A stretch of DNA of 64,000 bases from JAFGRU01 sp963665915 (GCA_963665915.2 CAXXSG010000013.1:1-64000), one strand, 5' to 3'. Positions 27,213-36,478 are shown, counted from the first letter of the stretch. Program-made: numbers and translations. The notes: generated by a model from the sequence alone, not told the origin.

Positions 27213-29696
27213 ATGATCAAAAAAAATTATCCCTACTCTCTGGCCCAACACCTGGAAAACACCGGTCGGCCCTCCTTTTCGGCACTTAAACAGAAACAGC
27301 TGGAAATGCTGGCTCAAGTTGGAGTCTCCAATGATTCATCGGAAAGCCTCATAGCCACGCTCCCTTTTGCCGGGGACGATACTACGGCCGGCTCGGAGAC
27401 CGAACTGCAGGTGGCGGTGCAGGGAAATCGAGCCTCTGTCGATCTTCCACAAATCATTGAACAATCCACATATTTCGCCAACATCATGCGCCGGGAAAAA
27501 GCCGGGGAAGCCTCCCGCAAAACGGTCTCGGGCCTTGAGCAGTTCCTTTACACAAACCGCGGGAATATCTGGGAAAACAGCTGGGTCCGGTTTCCGAGGG
27601 AAGCCCTGAGCCCTTTTGCCAACCGGATTTTCGATTCCGATCTGCTGGCCGACAAAGAGAGTCCCGAAGGCGGGAAGCGCCAGGACGCAGACCGTTTCTT
27701 TTGCGGGGTTCAGAACCCCTCCGACTTCATCCGCGTGCCGATCAGCTATCTTCTGAAACTCTCTCTGGCCGATGTCATCGGCAGCCGGGCCGATGTCCCG
27801 CCGCTGGTCTATCGGACAGGTCAGCGCCTGATGAACCACCTCCTCAGCGATAACACTTCGCCGGAAACCTTTTCGTTTCACGTCGTGTCCCTGAAGCCGG
27901 ATCACGGCATGGGCAGAGGGCTGGCCCGGGAAACCGCCAAACGCTTTCTCCTCACCCAACTTCTGATTCAGTACGCCAACAAAAAATTTCACCTTGAGGA
28001 AAACGGGCAGAAAGCCCTGATTTATTCCGCGCCCCATCCCCCCGTGCGCCAGAAAACTCTGAGCCGTCTCGTCTCCGACGCTTATTACCGGGAACTGTTC
28101 ATGAGCCCCTGCCTGTCGGGCTGGTCCCGGGGCGAGCAGAAACATCAGTACATGCACCTCTGCCATGAAGTACTGACCCGAAGCCAGTTCAACGCCGTCC
28201 TCAAGCTCAAGGAAGCAGGGATCATCGCCAACAACCTCGTGGTGCTGCCCGACGCTTCCAACATCAGCCTGGCCAACAACGGCACTCATGTCAGCCTTGG
28301 CAGCCGCAAGCTCTCCGCCTGCCTCGCCGCGGAAAATCCCGGTTTCGGGGCCAACGAAGAAAAATACCTGGGCGACCTGACCGCCAAAATCGTCGAGCAT
28401 TTTCTGCCTCTGTTCGTCGGTATTTACAGCGCCGCCCCCTACCGGCTCGGCTTTACCGATTTTCATCCGGAAAGGGCTCTCGGTTTCCTTCCTCACGAAC
28501 TCGACTATACCCACCTGCGCAAAATGTGGCGACGCTGGAAGAAAAAAGCCAACCTCTCTTTTTTCGGGCACTCTATGACACCTTTCGGCCCGGAATGGCT
28601 GGACAACACCCTCGGTTCGGTCTTTTCTTTGAAAGGGGATTTTGTCCCCGATTTCCGGTTGATCGACTATCCGGCATGTTTTCTCAGCACTGACAGAAGT
28701 CCGGCCTTCGACGGCACTCTCGGCAACCAGGATCGCCTGAAAAACGACCTCGGCGACATGGGGATTTTCGACCGCCGTATGTCGGTCTATCTCCTCTACC
28801 GCCAGCGCCAGTTCTCCCAACTCGGCTTTTCCGGCTTTGAAGGCCGCCATTACAGCCTTTTCAAGGGTTTCGGACAGGACCTTGAGCACGCCACCAACCT
28901 CCAGGTGCTGATTACGGCCCTGGCTTTCAAATACATGGCCGAGGGAAAAATAACCCACCGCCACATCCCGGACAATCCGACAACGGAGAGTGAAAGACGC
29001 CAGATTTTCTTCGGCGCCGCCATCGGCCTGCCGACCTTTTTCGTCTGGAAAAACTCCCGAAACCAGATGTTGAGGCACATCCTCAAGAAGACCGGACGCA
29101 CCCGGAACAGTCGACGCCATCCAAAATACCTGAGGGTTTACAATCACGAATTCCGGCTTGCGCTGCTGGCGGTGCTCCGTGAAGACGGGGCCGACCTGAT
29201 AGAGACACTGAATCTTGAAGAAACCATGGAGGATCTTGAGCGGCGCCTGACCGCACCCGAAGAGCACTCCTGCGCCGGCAGGCTGACCCGGGGGATTCTA
29301 GAGGAACTCAACATCAAATCTCCGATGCTCGCCCAGGCCGGGGAATTCAACGCGGGCGCTGAACAATACTACCGCGCGACTCTGCGCAATCAGCAGACCG
29401 GAGAAGCCCTCGATTTTCTTGAAAAGGATATTCGCCGTCTGCAGGAACGGTCCCGCAACGGGGACGAATCAATCCGCCGTGCTTTCCACGAGATTCAGGA
29501 AGACGCCATTGCCGACGAAGTTCTGCCGCGCCTCAAAGAAAAAATCGTTCAGGAGGAGGCCTCTCTTGAGGAACTGTTGAAAGTGATCGACCTGCTGCTT
29601 ATCTCCATCCATGCCGATACGGCGGACAATCAGCCCAAAACCTTTAAAAAACAGGATGATCATGACCATGCTGCATCATTACATCGAGCGGTTTAG
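27213..29696 (+). CDS. Unrecognised 827-aa protein next to phospholipid genes
   Basis: I do not recognise the family. It is soluble-looking, with no signal peptide or membrane segment. Conspicuous blocks are FANRIFDSDLLADKESPEGGKRQ (about 130-155), HVVSLKPDHGMGRGLARETAKRF (about 225-247), LPDASNISLANNGTHVSLGSR (about 345-366), RLGFTDFHPERALGFLPHELDY (about 410-431), FFGHSMTPFGPEW (about 448) and an Arg/His-rich stretch near 615-640. The C-terminal 150 residues are helical with coiled-coil character. It overlaps the following phosphatidylserine decarboxylase gene and is followed by an Lgt-family gene, so a role in lipid or lipoprotein metabolism is a context-based guess. Confidence 0.75.
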   Translation: MIKKNYPYSLAQHLENTGRPSFSALKQKQLEMLAQVGVSNDSSESLIATLPFAGDDTTAGSETELQVAVQGNRASVDLPQIIEQSTYFANIMRREKAGEASRKTVSGLEQFLYTNRGNIWENSWVRFPREALSPFANRIFDSDLLADKESPEGGKRQDADRFFCGVQNPSDFIRVPISYLLKLSLADVIGSRADVPPLVYRTGQRLMNHLLSDNTSPETFSFHVVSLKPDHGMGRGLARETAKRFLLTQLLIQYANKKFHLEENGQKALIYSAPHPPVRQKTLSRLVSDAYYRELFMSPCLSGWSRGEQKHQYMHLCHEVLTRSQFNAVLKLKEAGIIANNLVVLPDASNISLANNGTHVSLGSRKLSACLAAENPGFGANEEKYLGDLTAKIVEHFLPLFVGIYSAAPYRLGFTDFHPERALGFLPHELDYTHLRKMWRRWKKKANLSFFGHSMTPFGPEWLDNTLGSVFSLKGDFVPDFRLIDYPACFLSTDRSPAFDGTLGNQDRLKNDLGDMGIFDRRMSVYLLYRQRQFSQLGFSGFEGRHYSLFKGFGQDLEHATNLQVLITALAFKYMAEGKITHRHIPDNPTTESERRQIFFGAAIGLPTFFVWKNSRNQMLRHILKKTGRTRNSRRHPKYLRVYNHEFRLALLAVLREDGADLIETLNLEETMEDLERRLTAPEEHSCAGRLTRGILEELNIKSPMLAQAGEFNAGAEQYYRATLRNQQTGEALDFLEKDIRRLQERSRNGDESIRRAFHEIQEDAIADEVLPRLKEKIVQEEASLEELLKVIDLLLISIHADTADNQPKTFKKQDDHDHAASLHRAV

Positions 29697-30721
29697 CGGA
29701 CAGGTGATTGAAGAAAAACCTCTGGGCGACCGGCTGGTGCGGTTTATTTACCACCCGATCCGCGAAAAAGCGCCCTATGTGTTCAGGAAGCTCACGGAAG
29801 CCCGGACATCGGCTCTGCTCGGCTTCCTGAACTACGACCTGCCTCTGGGGCATCAGCTTTTCGGCAGGGCGCAATTTCCTTCAATCCAGCGGCATTAATT
29901 TTCGCGAGTGCCTGAGGCCACCGGCCTATTTCAACACGGTCCGCAAGGTTTTCGAACGCAAGATCCGTTACTGGGAATGCCGGCCCATGCCGGAGGAACC
30001 ACGGGCCATTGTCTCCCCGGCGGATTCACGGGTTCTGGTCGGCTCTCTGGAAACGATTTCGGAACTGTTCATCAAAGGGAAAGTTTTTTCAGACTGGAAG
30101 AATTGCTGGGCAGTGGATAAAAATCGCTGGCTTGGAAACTTTCTCCGGCGGCGATTTCGCCATTTTCCGCCTGACACCCGGATAAATACCACTTCAACCA
30201 CACGCCGGTGGCAGGTGAGGTGGTCGACTTTTATGAAATCGACGGCCGCTATCACTCCTGCAACCCGGGCGCCGTGGTCCGCATGGCTACCCCTTATTCA
30301 AAAAACCGCAGGGTGGTCACCATTATCAATACCGATGTTCCCGGCGGCTCGCAAAGTCGGCCTGGTGGCCATGATCGAAGTGGTGGCGCTGATGATCGGA
30401 GACATCATCCAGTGCTACTCCAAAGTGCGCTACGATGATCCATCGCCCCTGTACCGTTCCATGTTCCTGGAAAAGGGCACGCCGAAAAGCCTTTTTCGTC
30501 CCGGCAGCAGTACGGACATCCTTCTCTTCCAAAAAGACCGAATCAGATTTGCCGAAGACCTGGTCCGCAACCAGTTGCGCCGGGACATTCCGAGCCGCTT
30601 CTCGGCGGGATTCGGACACCCCCTGGTTGAAACCGACGTTCAGGTTCGTTCCCTGATCGCCATGCCCGAGGACCGGCAAGAACCGATCAACGATAACCAC
30701 AGAGCCGGGAGGGCTCCATGA
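29662..30721 (+). pseudogene. psd: Phosphatidylserine decarboxylase family, several frameshifts
   Basis: Pieces in all three frames join into one PSD-like proenzyme: MLHHYIERFSGQVIEEKPLG, then FRECLRPPAYFNTVRKVFER, RAIVSPADSRVLVG, ETFSGGDFAIFRLTPDKYHFNH, GEVVDFYEIDGRYHSCNP, KNRRVVTIINTDVPGG, VGLVAMIEVVALMIGDI, and the processing-site region FRPGSSTDILLFQKDRI, whose GSS(T) corresponds to the self-cleavage LGST that forms the pyruvoyl group. Shifts occur near 29865, 30085, 30128, 30170 and 30350. They are very dense while the amino acids are well conserved, which fits local sequence error at least as well as decay. The last codons overlap the next start (ATGA at 30718). Confidence 0.75.
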
Positions 30722-31770
30722 GCAATTTTATTTTTTTGGCAATTATGACCCTGCTCTTTTTCCTTTATCTCAACTGGGGCTTCCGCAAACTCCCCCATGA
30801 GCGCTGGCAGATGTTTGCCTCGATTCCCATTCGAAGAGAGAAAAACGGCAGTTGGCAGGGAGTCAATCTGACTTATTACGGTCTCTTGACAGCCAACGCC
30901 TATCTGGCCGCGGTCACGCTTTTTCTCATTCTGCAGGGGGCCATTAATCTGCCCCTCGGCAAAAGTCTTTTTCTGGTCATGATGATTCTGGGCATCTGCG
31001 TTCCGGCATCACGGCTGATAGCCCGCTGGGTCGAAAAAAAAGCCCACACCTTCACCGTTGGCGGAGCTTCGTTTGCCGGGATTCTTGTGGCTCCGTGGCT
31101 GGCGGTTCTGTGCAACCACCTGCCATATTTCGAACACAGCCGAGCGATTCCGGTTATTCCCTTTCTGGCCGCCATGAGTATTGCCTATTGCATCGGCGAA
31201 GGTCTCGGACGCCTGGCCTGCATCAGTTACGGCTGCTGCTACGGAAAACCCCTAGAGGAATGCTCGCCGTTTCTGCAGAAAGTATTTTCGCGCTGGAACT
31301 TCGTCTTTTTCGGAAGCACTAAAAAGATCGCCTACGCCGGTGGACTGGAGGGCAGAAAGGTTGTCCCGGTGCAGGCCCTGACAGCGGTATTTTATGTGGC
31401 TACGGGCTCAGTCCTGAGCCTGCTCTATCTTTCTTCCCATTTCCTGACCGCTTTCCTCTTTGGGACCCTTCTCACCCAGGGATGGAGGCTGTTCTCCGAG
31501 TTCCTCCGCGCCGACTACCGGGGAAGCTCCAAAATTACCGCTTATCAGAAAATGAGCGTTATCTCCATTTTTTATGCTTTCGGAATTGCCTGGCTGTTCG
31601 CTTCTGAAACGATTCCCGCACCGGACATTCTGGCCGGTGTCCGCTCCATCTGGGAACCGTTGATGCTTATTTTCCTCCAGATGGTGTGGATGATTCTGTT
31701 CGTTTACACCGGACGTAGCGACGTGACAGGTTCTGTGGTATTCTTCCATGTCCACGAGGATCGATTATAA
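30718..31770 (+). CDS. Divergent Lgt-family membrane protein
   Basis: 350 aa with about seven hydrophobic segments. It keeps landmarks of prolipoprotein diacylglyceryl transferase (PF01790): GEGLGRLACISYGCCYG (about 160-176) in place of the Lgt signature, PVQALTAVFYV, and FSEFLRADYRG near residue 260. The GCCYG form belongs to Lgt paralogues whose substrate is not known to me, so transfer of diacylglyceryl to prolipoproteins is not assured. The start overlaps the stop of the preceding psd-like gene, so the two are coupled. Confidence 0.75.
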   Translation: MSNFIFLAIMTLLFFLYLNWGFRKLPHERWQMFASIPIRREKNGSWQGVNLTYYGLLTANAYLAAVTLFLILQGAINLPLGKSLFLVMMILGICVPASRLIARWVEKKAHTFTVGGASFAGILVAPWLAVLCNHLPYFEHSRAIPVIPFLAAMSIAYCIGEGLGRLACISYGCCYGKPLEECSPFLQKVFSRWNFVFFGSTKKIAYAGGLEGRKVVPVQALTAVFYVATGSVLSLLYLSSHFLTAFLFGTLLTQGWRLFSEFLRADYRGSSKITAYQKMSVISIFYAFGIAWLFASETIPAPDILAGVRSIWEPLMLIFLQMVWMILFVYTGRSDVTGSVVFFHVHEDRL

Positions 31771-31803
31771 AAAAATTTTCATATATCCTGGAGTCGTCCT
31801 TTT

Positions 31804-32280
31804 TTGAAGGCTTTTTTCGCGAAAAAGATCCGTCAACCGATAACGGAACTTCTGAGGCAGGGGCTTACCCCGGAAAAATTGGCCTGCGCCATGGCGCTGG
31901 GCCTGACCATCGGCATGCTGCCCTGCCCCTGGGGACCCACCATACTCTGCGCTATTGCTGCCCATCTGCTGAGGATCAACCATGTGGCCATCCAGGTAGC
32001 CAATTACCTGGCCTGGCCTTTTCAGATTGCTCTTATCATCCCTTTTTTCTGGATTGGGCAGAAACTTTTTCCCTTTGGGGAACCTCTCTTGCTTGCAAAC
32101 CTGTCCTTCAGTTCACTCCAGCAGCCACTGGACTCTCTGGGACTCTTTTTGGTTGCCGATGTCAAAGCCGTTTTCGCATGGCTCCTGCTTTCCCCGCTGC
32201 TTTACCTGTTCGTTTATTTCCTTGCAATACCCATCTTTACCCGTCTCATGAAAAAACATCCCGCAACAGCCTCAACGTGA
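31804..32280 (+). CDS. DUF2062 family membrane protein
   Basis: 158 aa starting at TTG behind GGAG. The DUF2062 hallmarks are LTPEKLACAMALGLTIGMLPCPWGPTI and NHVAIQVANYLAWPFQIALIIPFFWIGQ. There are three or four membrane segments. Members often sit beside lipid or glycan biosynthesis genes, and their activity is unknown. Here it closes the 827-aa/psd/lgt-like block and is followed by a strong terminator. Confidence 0.82.
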   Translation: MKAFFAKKIRQPITELLRQGLTPEKLACAMALGLTIGMLPCPWGPTILCAIAAHLLRINHVAIQVANYLAWPFQIALIIPFFWIGQKLFPFGEPLLLANLSFSSLQQPLDSLGLFLVADVKAVFAWLLLSPLLYLFVYFLAIPIFTRLMKKHPATAST

Positions 32281-32282
32281 AA

Positions 32283-32321
32283 AAGGCCGTGTGATTTAAC
32301 CAAAAAATCACACGGCCTTTG
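32283..32321 (+). terminator. Strong rho-independent terminator
   Basis: AAAGGCCGTGTGATTT (32283-32298) pairs perfectly with AAATCACACGGCCTTT (32306-32321). It ends the 27.2-32.3 kb gene block. Confidence 0.88.
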
Positions 32322-32413
32322 CTGAAACCAAACATATTTTCATTACTTTTCATGTGGTTGAAAGTATTGCGCCCTTGAGAAGATCGGCCAGAAGCTGGGA
32401 CAAAAGACATACC

Positions 32414-32995
32414 ATGGAAAAGACGTGCGACAGATCGCAAGCCGTATTTCAGACCATCATCAACGCCCTGAGCATGCCGGGGAAAATCCTTGACCTTCCT
32501 TTTGCTCCCGAGGCGGAAGAGTTTTTCGACCCCTTGGTTCTGGTTCTACGGCCTCTGCTGAGCCGTAAAACCACCTACTGCTTAACCCAAGTGTCTCAGG
32601 ATATCCAACTTGAAAAACAGATCCGGATGACGACCCAAAGTCGCCGTTCCGTTCCCTGCGAAGCCGATTTCTTTGCGGCCCCCCAAGGGAAAAGCTGCGG
32701 CGAAATAGTAGCCCTTAAAAGAGGATCCCTGGACTGCCCGGAACAAGGGGCCACTCTTGTTTATGGCGTAGAGTTTCTCGAAAGAGACTCATACGCTTTA
32801 TCGGGCATCCGCTTCAGCGGACCGGGTGTGGATGGATTTGCAGAACCGTTGATCCGTGGCCTGCCGTTTAAAGAACTTCTCTATCTCAAGGAAATCAACC
32901 AGGAATTCCCACTGGGAATAGACGCTCTCTTCGTCGACCGCAAAGGTCGGCTCATGGGCCTGCCCCGCTCCACCCGGATCGAAGTCCGCCATTAA
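32414..32995 (+). CDS. phnH: PhnH-like protein, orphan copy
   Basis: 193 aa from the ATG at 32414, which gives the family-like N-terminus SQAVFQTIINALSMPGKI. The C-terminal half carries the PhnH pattern: TLVYGVEFL, IRFSGPGVDG, and FPLGIDALFVDRKGRLMGLPRSTRIEV. PhnH is a core subunit of the carbon-phosphorus lyase complex PhnGHIJ. None of the other phn genes is in this window, so the protein either works with a complex encoded elsewhere or has a separate role. No clear ribosome binding site is visible. Confidence 0.72.
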   Translation: MEKTCDRSQAVFQTIINALSMPGKILDLPFAPEAEEFFDPLVLVLRPLLSRKTTYCLTQVSQDIQLEKQIRMTTQSRRSVPCEADFFAAPQGKSCGEIVALKRGSLDCPEQGATLVYGVEFLERDSYALSGIRFSGPGVDGFAEPLIRGLPFKELLYLKEINQEFPLGIDALFVDRKGRLMGLPRSTRIEVRH

Positions 32996-33021
32996 AAACC
33001 GCCTGAAAAGCGAGCCTGGAA

Positions 33022-33050
33022 CTGACACAGGCTTCAGGATATGATATAAA
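33022..33050 (+). promoter_or_regulatory. Sigma-70-like promoter
   Basis: CTGACA (33022-33027), a 17-nt spacer, TATAAA (33045-33050). Transcription would start near 33057, exactly where the foldable element begins. Confidence 0.6.
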
Positions 33051-33056
33051 ATCGGA

Positions 33057-33140
33057 ATCCGTGAGTTCTAACCGGGCAAGAGCGCAAGTCATTGATCTGC
33101 CAAAGCACTTACACTCTTTTCCCGGCCCCAACCCACGGAT
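33057..33140 (+). ncRNA. Candidate structured leader RNA
   Basis: An 84-nt segment folds into a long imperfect hairpin. ATCCGTG (33057-33063) pairs with CACGGAT (33134-33140). After an internal loop, CCGGG (33072-33076) pairs with CCCGG (33121-33125), and AAGAG (33078-33082) with CTCTT (33114-33118). An inner AAGT/ACTT adds a third helix. It has no T tract, so it is not a simple terminator. It starts at the predicted transcription start and precedes a 45-aa membrane protein gene. I could not match it to a riboswitch class I know. Confidence 0.45.
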
Positions 33141-33188
33141 CCAGGTTAAAGTTGAAATTATATTTTATCCGGCTTTGGGTAAAAACGA

Positions 33189-33326
33189 ATGACAAAAAGA
33201 AAAAAACAACAGACAGCAAAGACACCACAGGGTATTTCACTGGAAAAAAAAATGGCCTGGCTTAAAATAGCCTGTGTCGTTGGGACCTTAGCCATTACCT
33301 GCCTTCTGCTTGCCCTGTTCTTTTGA
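33189..33326 (+). CDS. 45-aa single-pass membrane protein
   Basis: Basic N-terminus (MTKRKKQQTAKTPQ) followed by one strong membrane helix (LKIACVVGTLAITCLLLALFF). There is no obvious Shine-Dalgarno other than purine-rich sequence upstream. The context (own promoter and a foldable 5' leader) supports it being a real small gene. Function unknown. Confidence 0.5.
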   Translation: MTKRKKQQTAKTPQGISLEKKMAWLKIACVVGTLAITCLLLALFF

Positions 33327-33371
33327 TAAGCGGGAACCCCTTTCCCGGAAAACTCACAAGGGGGAAAACGG

Positions 33372-36158
33372 TTATTTTTCAGGTGACTTTTCAGGTTTCA
33401 CAACAGTTGGGGGAGGTTTTTCCTCACCCTTTTCTTGGGTAGGCCAGGCCCGTTCGCTTTTGGGCTCGGAGGCCGAGGGTTTCTCAGGTTTCACAACGGC
33501 TGCGGAAGGTTTTTCCTCCCCATTTCGATCAGTGGGCCAGGCCAGTTCGCTCCTGGGCTCAGGAACCGAGGTTATTCCATGTTTTGCCTGTACTTTTTTT
33601 AGATAGCGCGAAGCGATTTCGACCTTTTCTTCAGTCCTGGCCACCTCTCGCGACGCCGCGATAGTCCTTTTACGGGCTTCAGTACTTTCCATTTTGAGAA
33701 CCATGGTTTCATCAGCAGGTTTCTCGGCCATCTGCGCCCTGAGCAGCTGTTGAAACTTCTCCTCCCAGATTTCACCGAACCGGACCGCTTCCTCCTCTGT
33801 GTTTTGCAGTTCTTTCCGGGCGAACTCAAGGGCATCCCCGGCCATGGCAAGTTCCGCTGCCCCCCCTTCTTCCGGCTCAACGTCCAGATCAATGTCCTTT
33901 GCCGCCAATATCATGGCGGTGACCGGAAGACCTTTTAACAGCTCATCCACCGGCCGACCGAACGGATTTAGGATATTCTCCCCCCGCGGCTGGAACGGCA
34001 TGAGGACCATTGAGGCATTCTGCGAGTTTTCGAGCAGAATTTCGGGTGTAAACTTTGGAACAACATACGGTTCCGCCTCAATGCGGACATCGGTCAGCAT
34101 CTGCTTGAGGTGTTCCTCGGCCTGTTCTGCCGACTTCCCGCCGGAAGATGCCAGGACTCGGATTTTTGCCTGTTCCCAGAAAGAGTCGCGCTTTATCAGG
34201 TAAGCCATCAGCAACAGAAAACCCGTACACGCCCCGCCATTGCACCAGATGTCGATACGCCTTTCTCCCGGCAGGCTGGAATCGAGAGACTCCCACTCCT
34301 CTTTCCCCCCTTTCAGGAGAACAAAGTTGAAACCGAGGCGATTGGCCGCCAAAATGCTCCGCCCCCTGTGCAGACTTTCCGGTCCAAGAATTTTCTGTTC
34401 GGCGCCTCCGGCATAATTCATGAGCAGTGTATTCCCCTTGAGGGGGCCAATCCCGTAACTTTGCAGCAACAGCTCAAAAGCAGCCTCAGAAGAGGGGGCT
34501 GTCAAGACCAGAGGAAACACTTTGCGGCCTGACTCGCCGATATCCAGAACAAGTTTCTTTTCAGCTTCGCTTTTTCTCTTGTACATATGGCCGTTCTCGC
34601 CCACCAGAATTCTCACCAGAGTGGTCAGTCCGCTCCCCCCTTCCATCCACGAGGCAAAACGCAGCAGGTTCGGCCACTTGGCAGGATCTTCCGAAATGGC
34701 CAGGATCTGAGGCCTCCAGTCCCGAGAATGCTCAGGCTCGGCGGCAATGGCATAAAGGTTCTGGCGAACCTGCTGCAAATAATACGAGCGGCGGCTGTCG
34801 GCCCAGCGTGAGGGCCCGGCCGTTCGGCGCAGATACTGATAGAGCGCAAACATGACCGCCACGGCCACAGCTCCCGCCTTCCAATCGATCGCCAACATCG
34901 TGATCAGGCAGAGGAGGGCCCCGGCAAGGCTGAGCCGTTTGTCAAAAAACCGAGTTCGGGGACGGAAGGACGGACTCGCGGCCCGGGCCTCGTAATATGT
35001 GGCGTAATTGAGCAACCCGTAGGAGATAAGGAAAAACATGGAGACGACGCCGGCGATCAGGTTCAGATTGCCCAAAGCAGCCACCCCCAGAGCAATGCCA
35101 AGACAAAGCCAGACCCCCCTGCGCGGGTTGTTGGTCGCACCCTCGCCTTTGGCAAACGGGTTCAGAACCTTGAAAATCCGGTCTTTTGCAAGAGACTGGA
35201 GAATCCGGGGCGCGCCGAGGAATGAAGCCATGGCGGATGAAAGCGTTGCCGCTAAAACCCCGGCGCTGATCAACGGGCTGAACAGGGCAACCGACCCCAT
35301 GGCTCCATAATCCAGACGCAACGTCCTGGTTGGCACCGAAGCGGCAAAAACAACAGCCGCTCCAAAATAAATCAGGATAGACAGGCCGACGGCGAGGAAA
35401 GTCCCCCTGGAGAGGCTTTCCCCAGGGGTTTTAAGGTCGCCGGACATGTTGACGCCTTGGGTGAAGCCGGTCACCGCCGGGAAAAAGATGGCAAAAAGCG
35501 GCCAGAAGAGGGGCCAGCCGAGCGTTGAAGACCAGTTAGCAGCCAAGGTAGAGGGACTCCAGCGAAGGATCCCGCCGGCAAAGAAGGAAAAAAGAGCCAG
35601 AACCAGAACGGCCATGACCACATACTGAAAACGCGTGGCCCAGTCCGCACCCAGCCAGGCAAAGAAAAATAAAAAAAGAATGGATAGAGCAGCAATGAGC
35701 TGGGCGGAAAGCCAGCTTGTTTGAGGCAGAAGTCCGACCATGACCTCGCCGAATCCCACACAGTAAAAACCGATGGACACCGCTTGGGCCAGAAAGAGCA
35801 CCAGCCCGAGGGCCCCTCCGAACTCAATGCCGAGGGTTCTGGAAATCAGGTAGTAGACCCCGCCCCCCTTGACATGCAGGTTGGTGGCAATGGCGGCTAG
35901 AGAGAAGGTAGTGAAAACCGAAATGGTGTTGGCCAGCAGAATAATAAGGAGAGCCATGCCAAGGCCTGCGTTTCCCACCACAAACCCAAGCCTCAGAAAA
36001 AGGATAATTCCGAGGATAGTGAGAATACTGGGGGTAAAAACCCCCGCGAAGGTCCCGAGTTTACCCGAAGTGGTCAGCGTGTCCTTGGGTAATAAACCGC
36101 TCTTTCTGCCGGTGGTTTTACTTTTTTCTTTGGCCTGATTCATGTTTTTCCCAGCCAT
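33372..36158 (-). CDS. SLC12-type cation-chloride cotransporter / amino acid permease, 928 aa
   Basis: Residues 30-470 hold about twelve membrane segments of the APC superfamily with TFAGVFTPSILTILGIILFLRLGFVVGNAG at the start, GGGVYYLISRTLGIEFGGALG, and FFPAVTGFTQGVNMSGDLKTP. This is the pattern of bacterial Na-K-Cl cotransporter-like permeases. A cytoplasmic C-terminal domain of about 400 residues follows, as in that family. The last 62 residues are two tandem copies of a 31-aa Pro/Lys/Glu repeat (ELAWPTDRNGEEKPS and RAWPTQEKGEEKPPP). Transported ion unknown. Confidence 0.85.
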   Translation of the reverse strand: MAGKNMNQAKEKSKTTGRKSGLLPKDTLTTSGKLGTFAGVFTPSILTILGIILFLRLGFVVGNAGLGMALLIILLANTISVFTTFSLAAIATNLHVKGGGVYYLISRTLGIEFGGALGLVLFLAQAVSIGFYCVGFGEVMVGLLPQTSWLSAQLIAALSILFLFFFAWLGADWATRFQYVVMAVLVLALFSFFAGGILRWSPSTLAANWSSTLGWPLFWPLFAIFFPAVTGFTQGVNMSGDLKTPGESLSRGTFLAVGLSILIYFGAAVVFAASVPTRTLRLDYGAMGSVALFSPLISAGVLAATLSSAMASFLGAPRILQSLAKDRIFKVLNPFAKGEGATNNPRRGVWLCLGIALGVAALGNLNLIAGVVSMFFLISYGLLNYATYYEARAASPSFRPRTRFFDKRLSLAGALLCLITMLAIDWKAGAVAVAVMFALYQYLRRTAGPSRWADSRRSYYLQQVRQNLYAIAAEPEHSRDWRPQILAISEDPAKWPNLLRFASWMEGGSGLTTLVRILVGENGHMYKRKSEAEKKLVLDIGESGRKVFPLVLTAPSSEAAFELLLQSYGIGPLKGNTLLMNYAGGAEQKILGPESLHRGRSILAANRLGFNFVLLKGGKEEWESLDSSLPGERRIDIWCNGGACTGFLLLMAYLIKRDSFWEQAKIRVLASSGGKSAEQAEEHLKQMLTDVRIEAEPYVVPKFTPEILLENSQNASMVLMPFQPRGENILNPFGRPVDELLKGLPVTAMILAAKDIDLDVEPEEGGAAELAMAGDALEFARKELQNTEEEAVRFGEIWEEKFQQLLRAQMAEKPADETMVLKMESTEARKRTIAASREVARTEEKVEIASRYLKKVQAKHGITSVPEPRSELAWPTDRNGEEKPSAAVVKPEKPSASEPKSERAWPTQEKGEEKPPPTVVKPEKSPEK

Positions 36159-36478
36159 CCGTTCTGCCTGCAGTACGACATTTTGTCCATGCCTGCGATA
36201 CTGGAATCACAACCATAAACCTCATTTTGAACACCGATATGTTCACCCTCGGAAAAACATTTTCAATCGCCTGAAGGCTCCTGAAAAATAACAAATTACC
36301 CCGTTTAAAACAAGCAACTCCAACACTGAAAGCGGCTTTTTATTCAAAGGCATTGACGATCTCGAGATTTGAGTTAGAAATATAAACATCCTGTCAAGAT
36401 TGCCATTTTTTAAGATCTGTTCAGTATTTTTAAGAAATTCAACCGTAAGGAAAGATCAAGGTCTTCAAGGAGGAGCCC
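36159..36478. other. Divergent intergenic region
   Basis: 320 bp between the divergently transcribed cotransporter and DUF2235 genes, so it should hold both promoters. I see no small gene or strong hairpin. Confidence 0.5.

Noticed and set aside
27336..29267. 643-codon open frame on the minus strand
   Set aside because: Antisense to the 827-aa gene. The plus strand has the better start, the overlap with the next gene and more protein-like composition.
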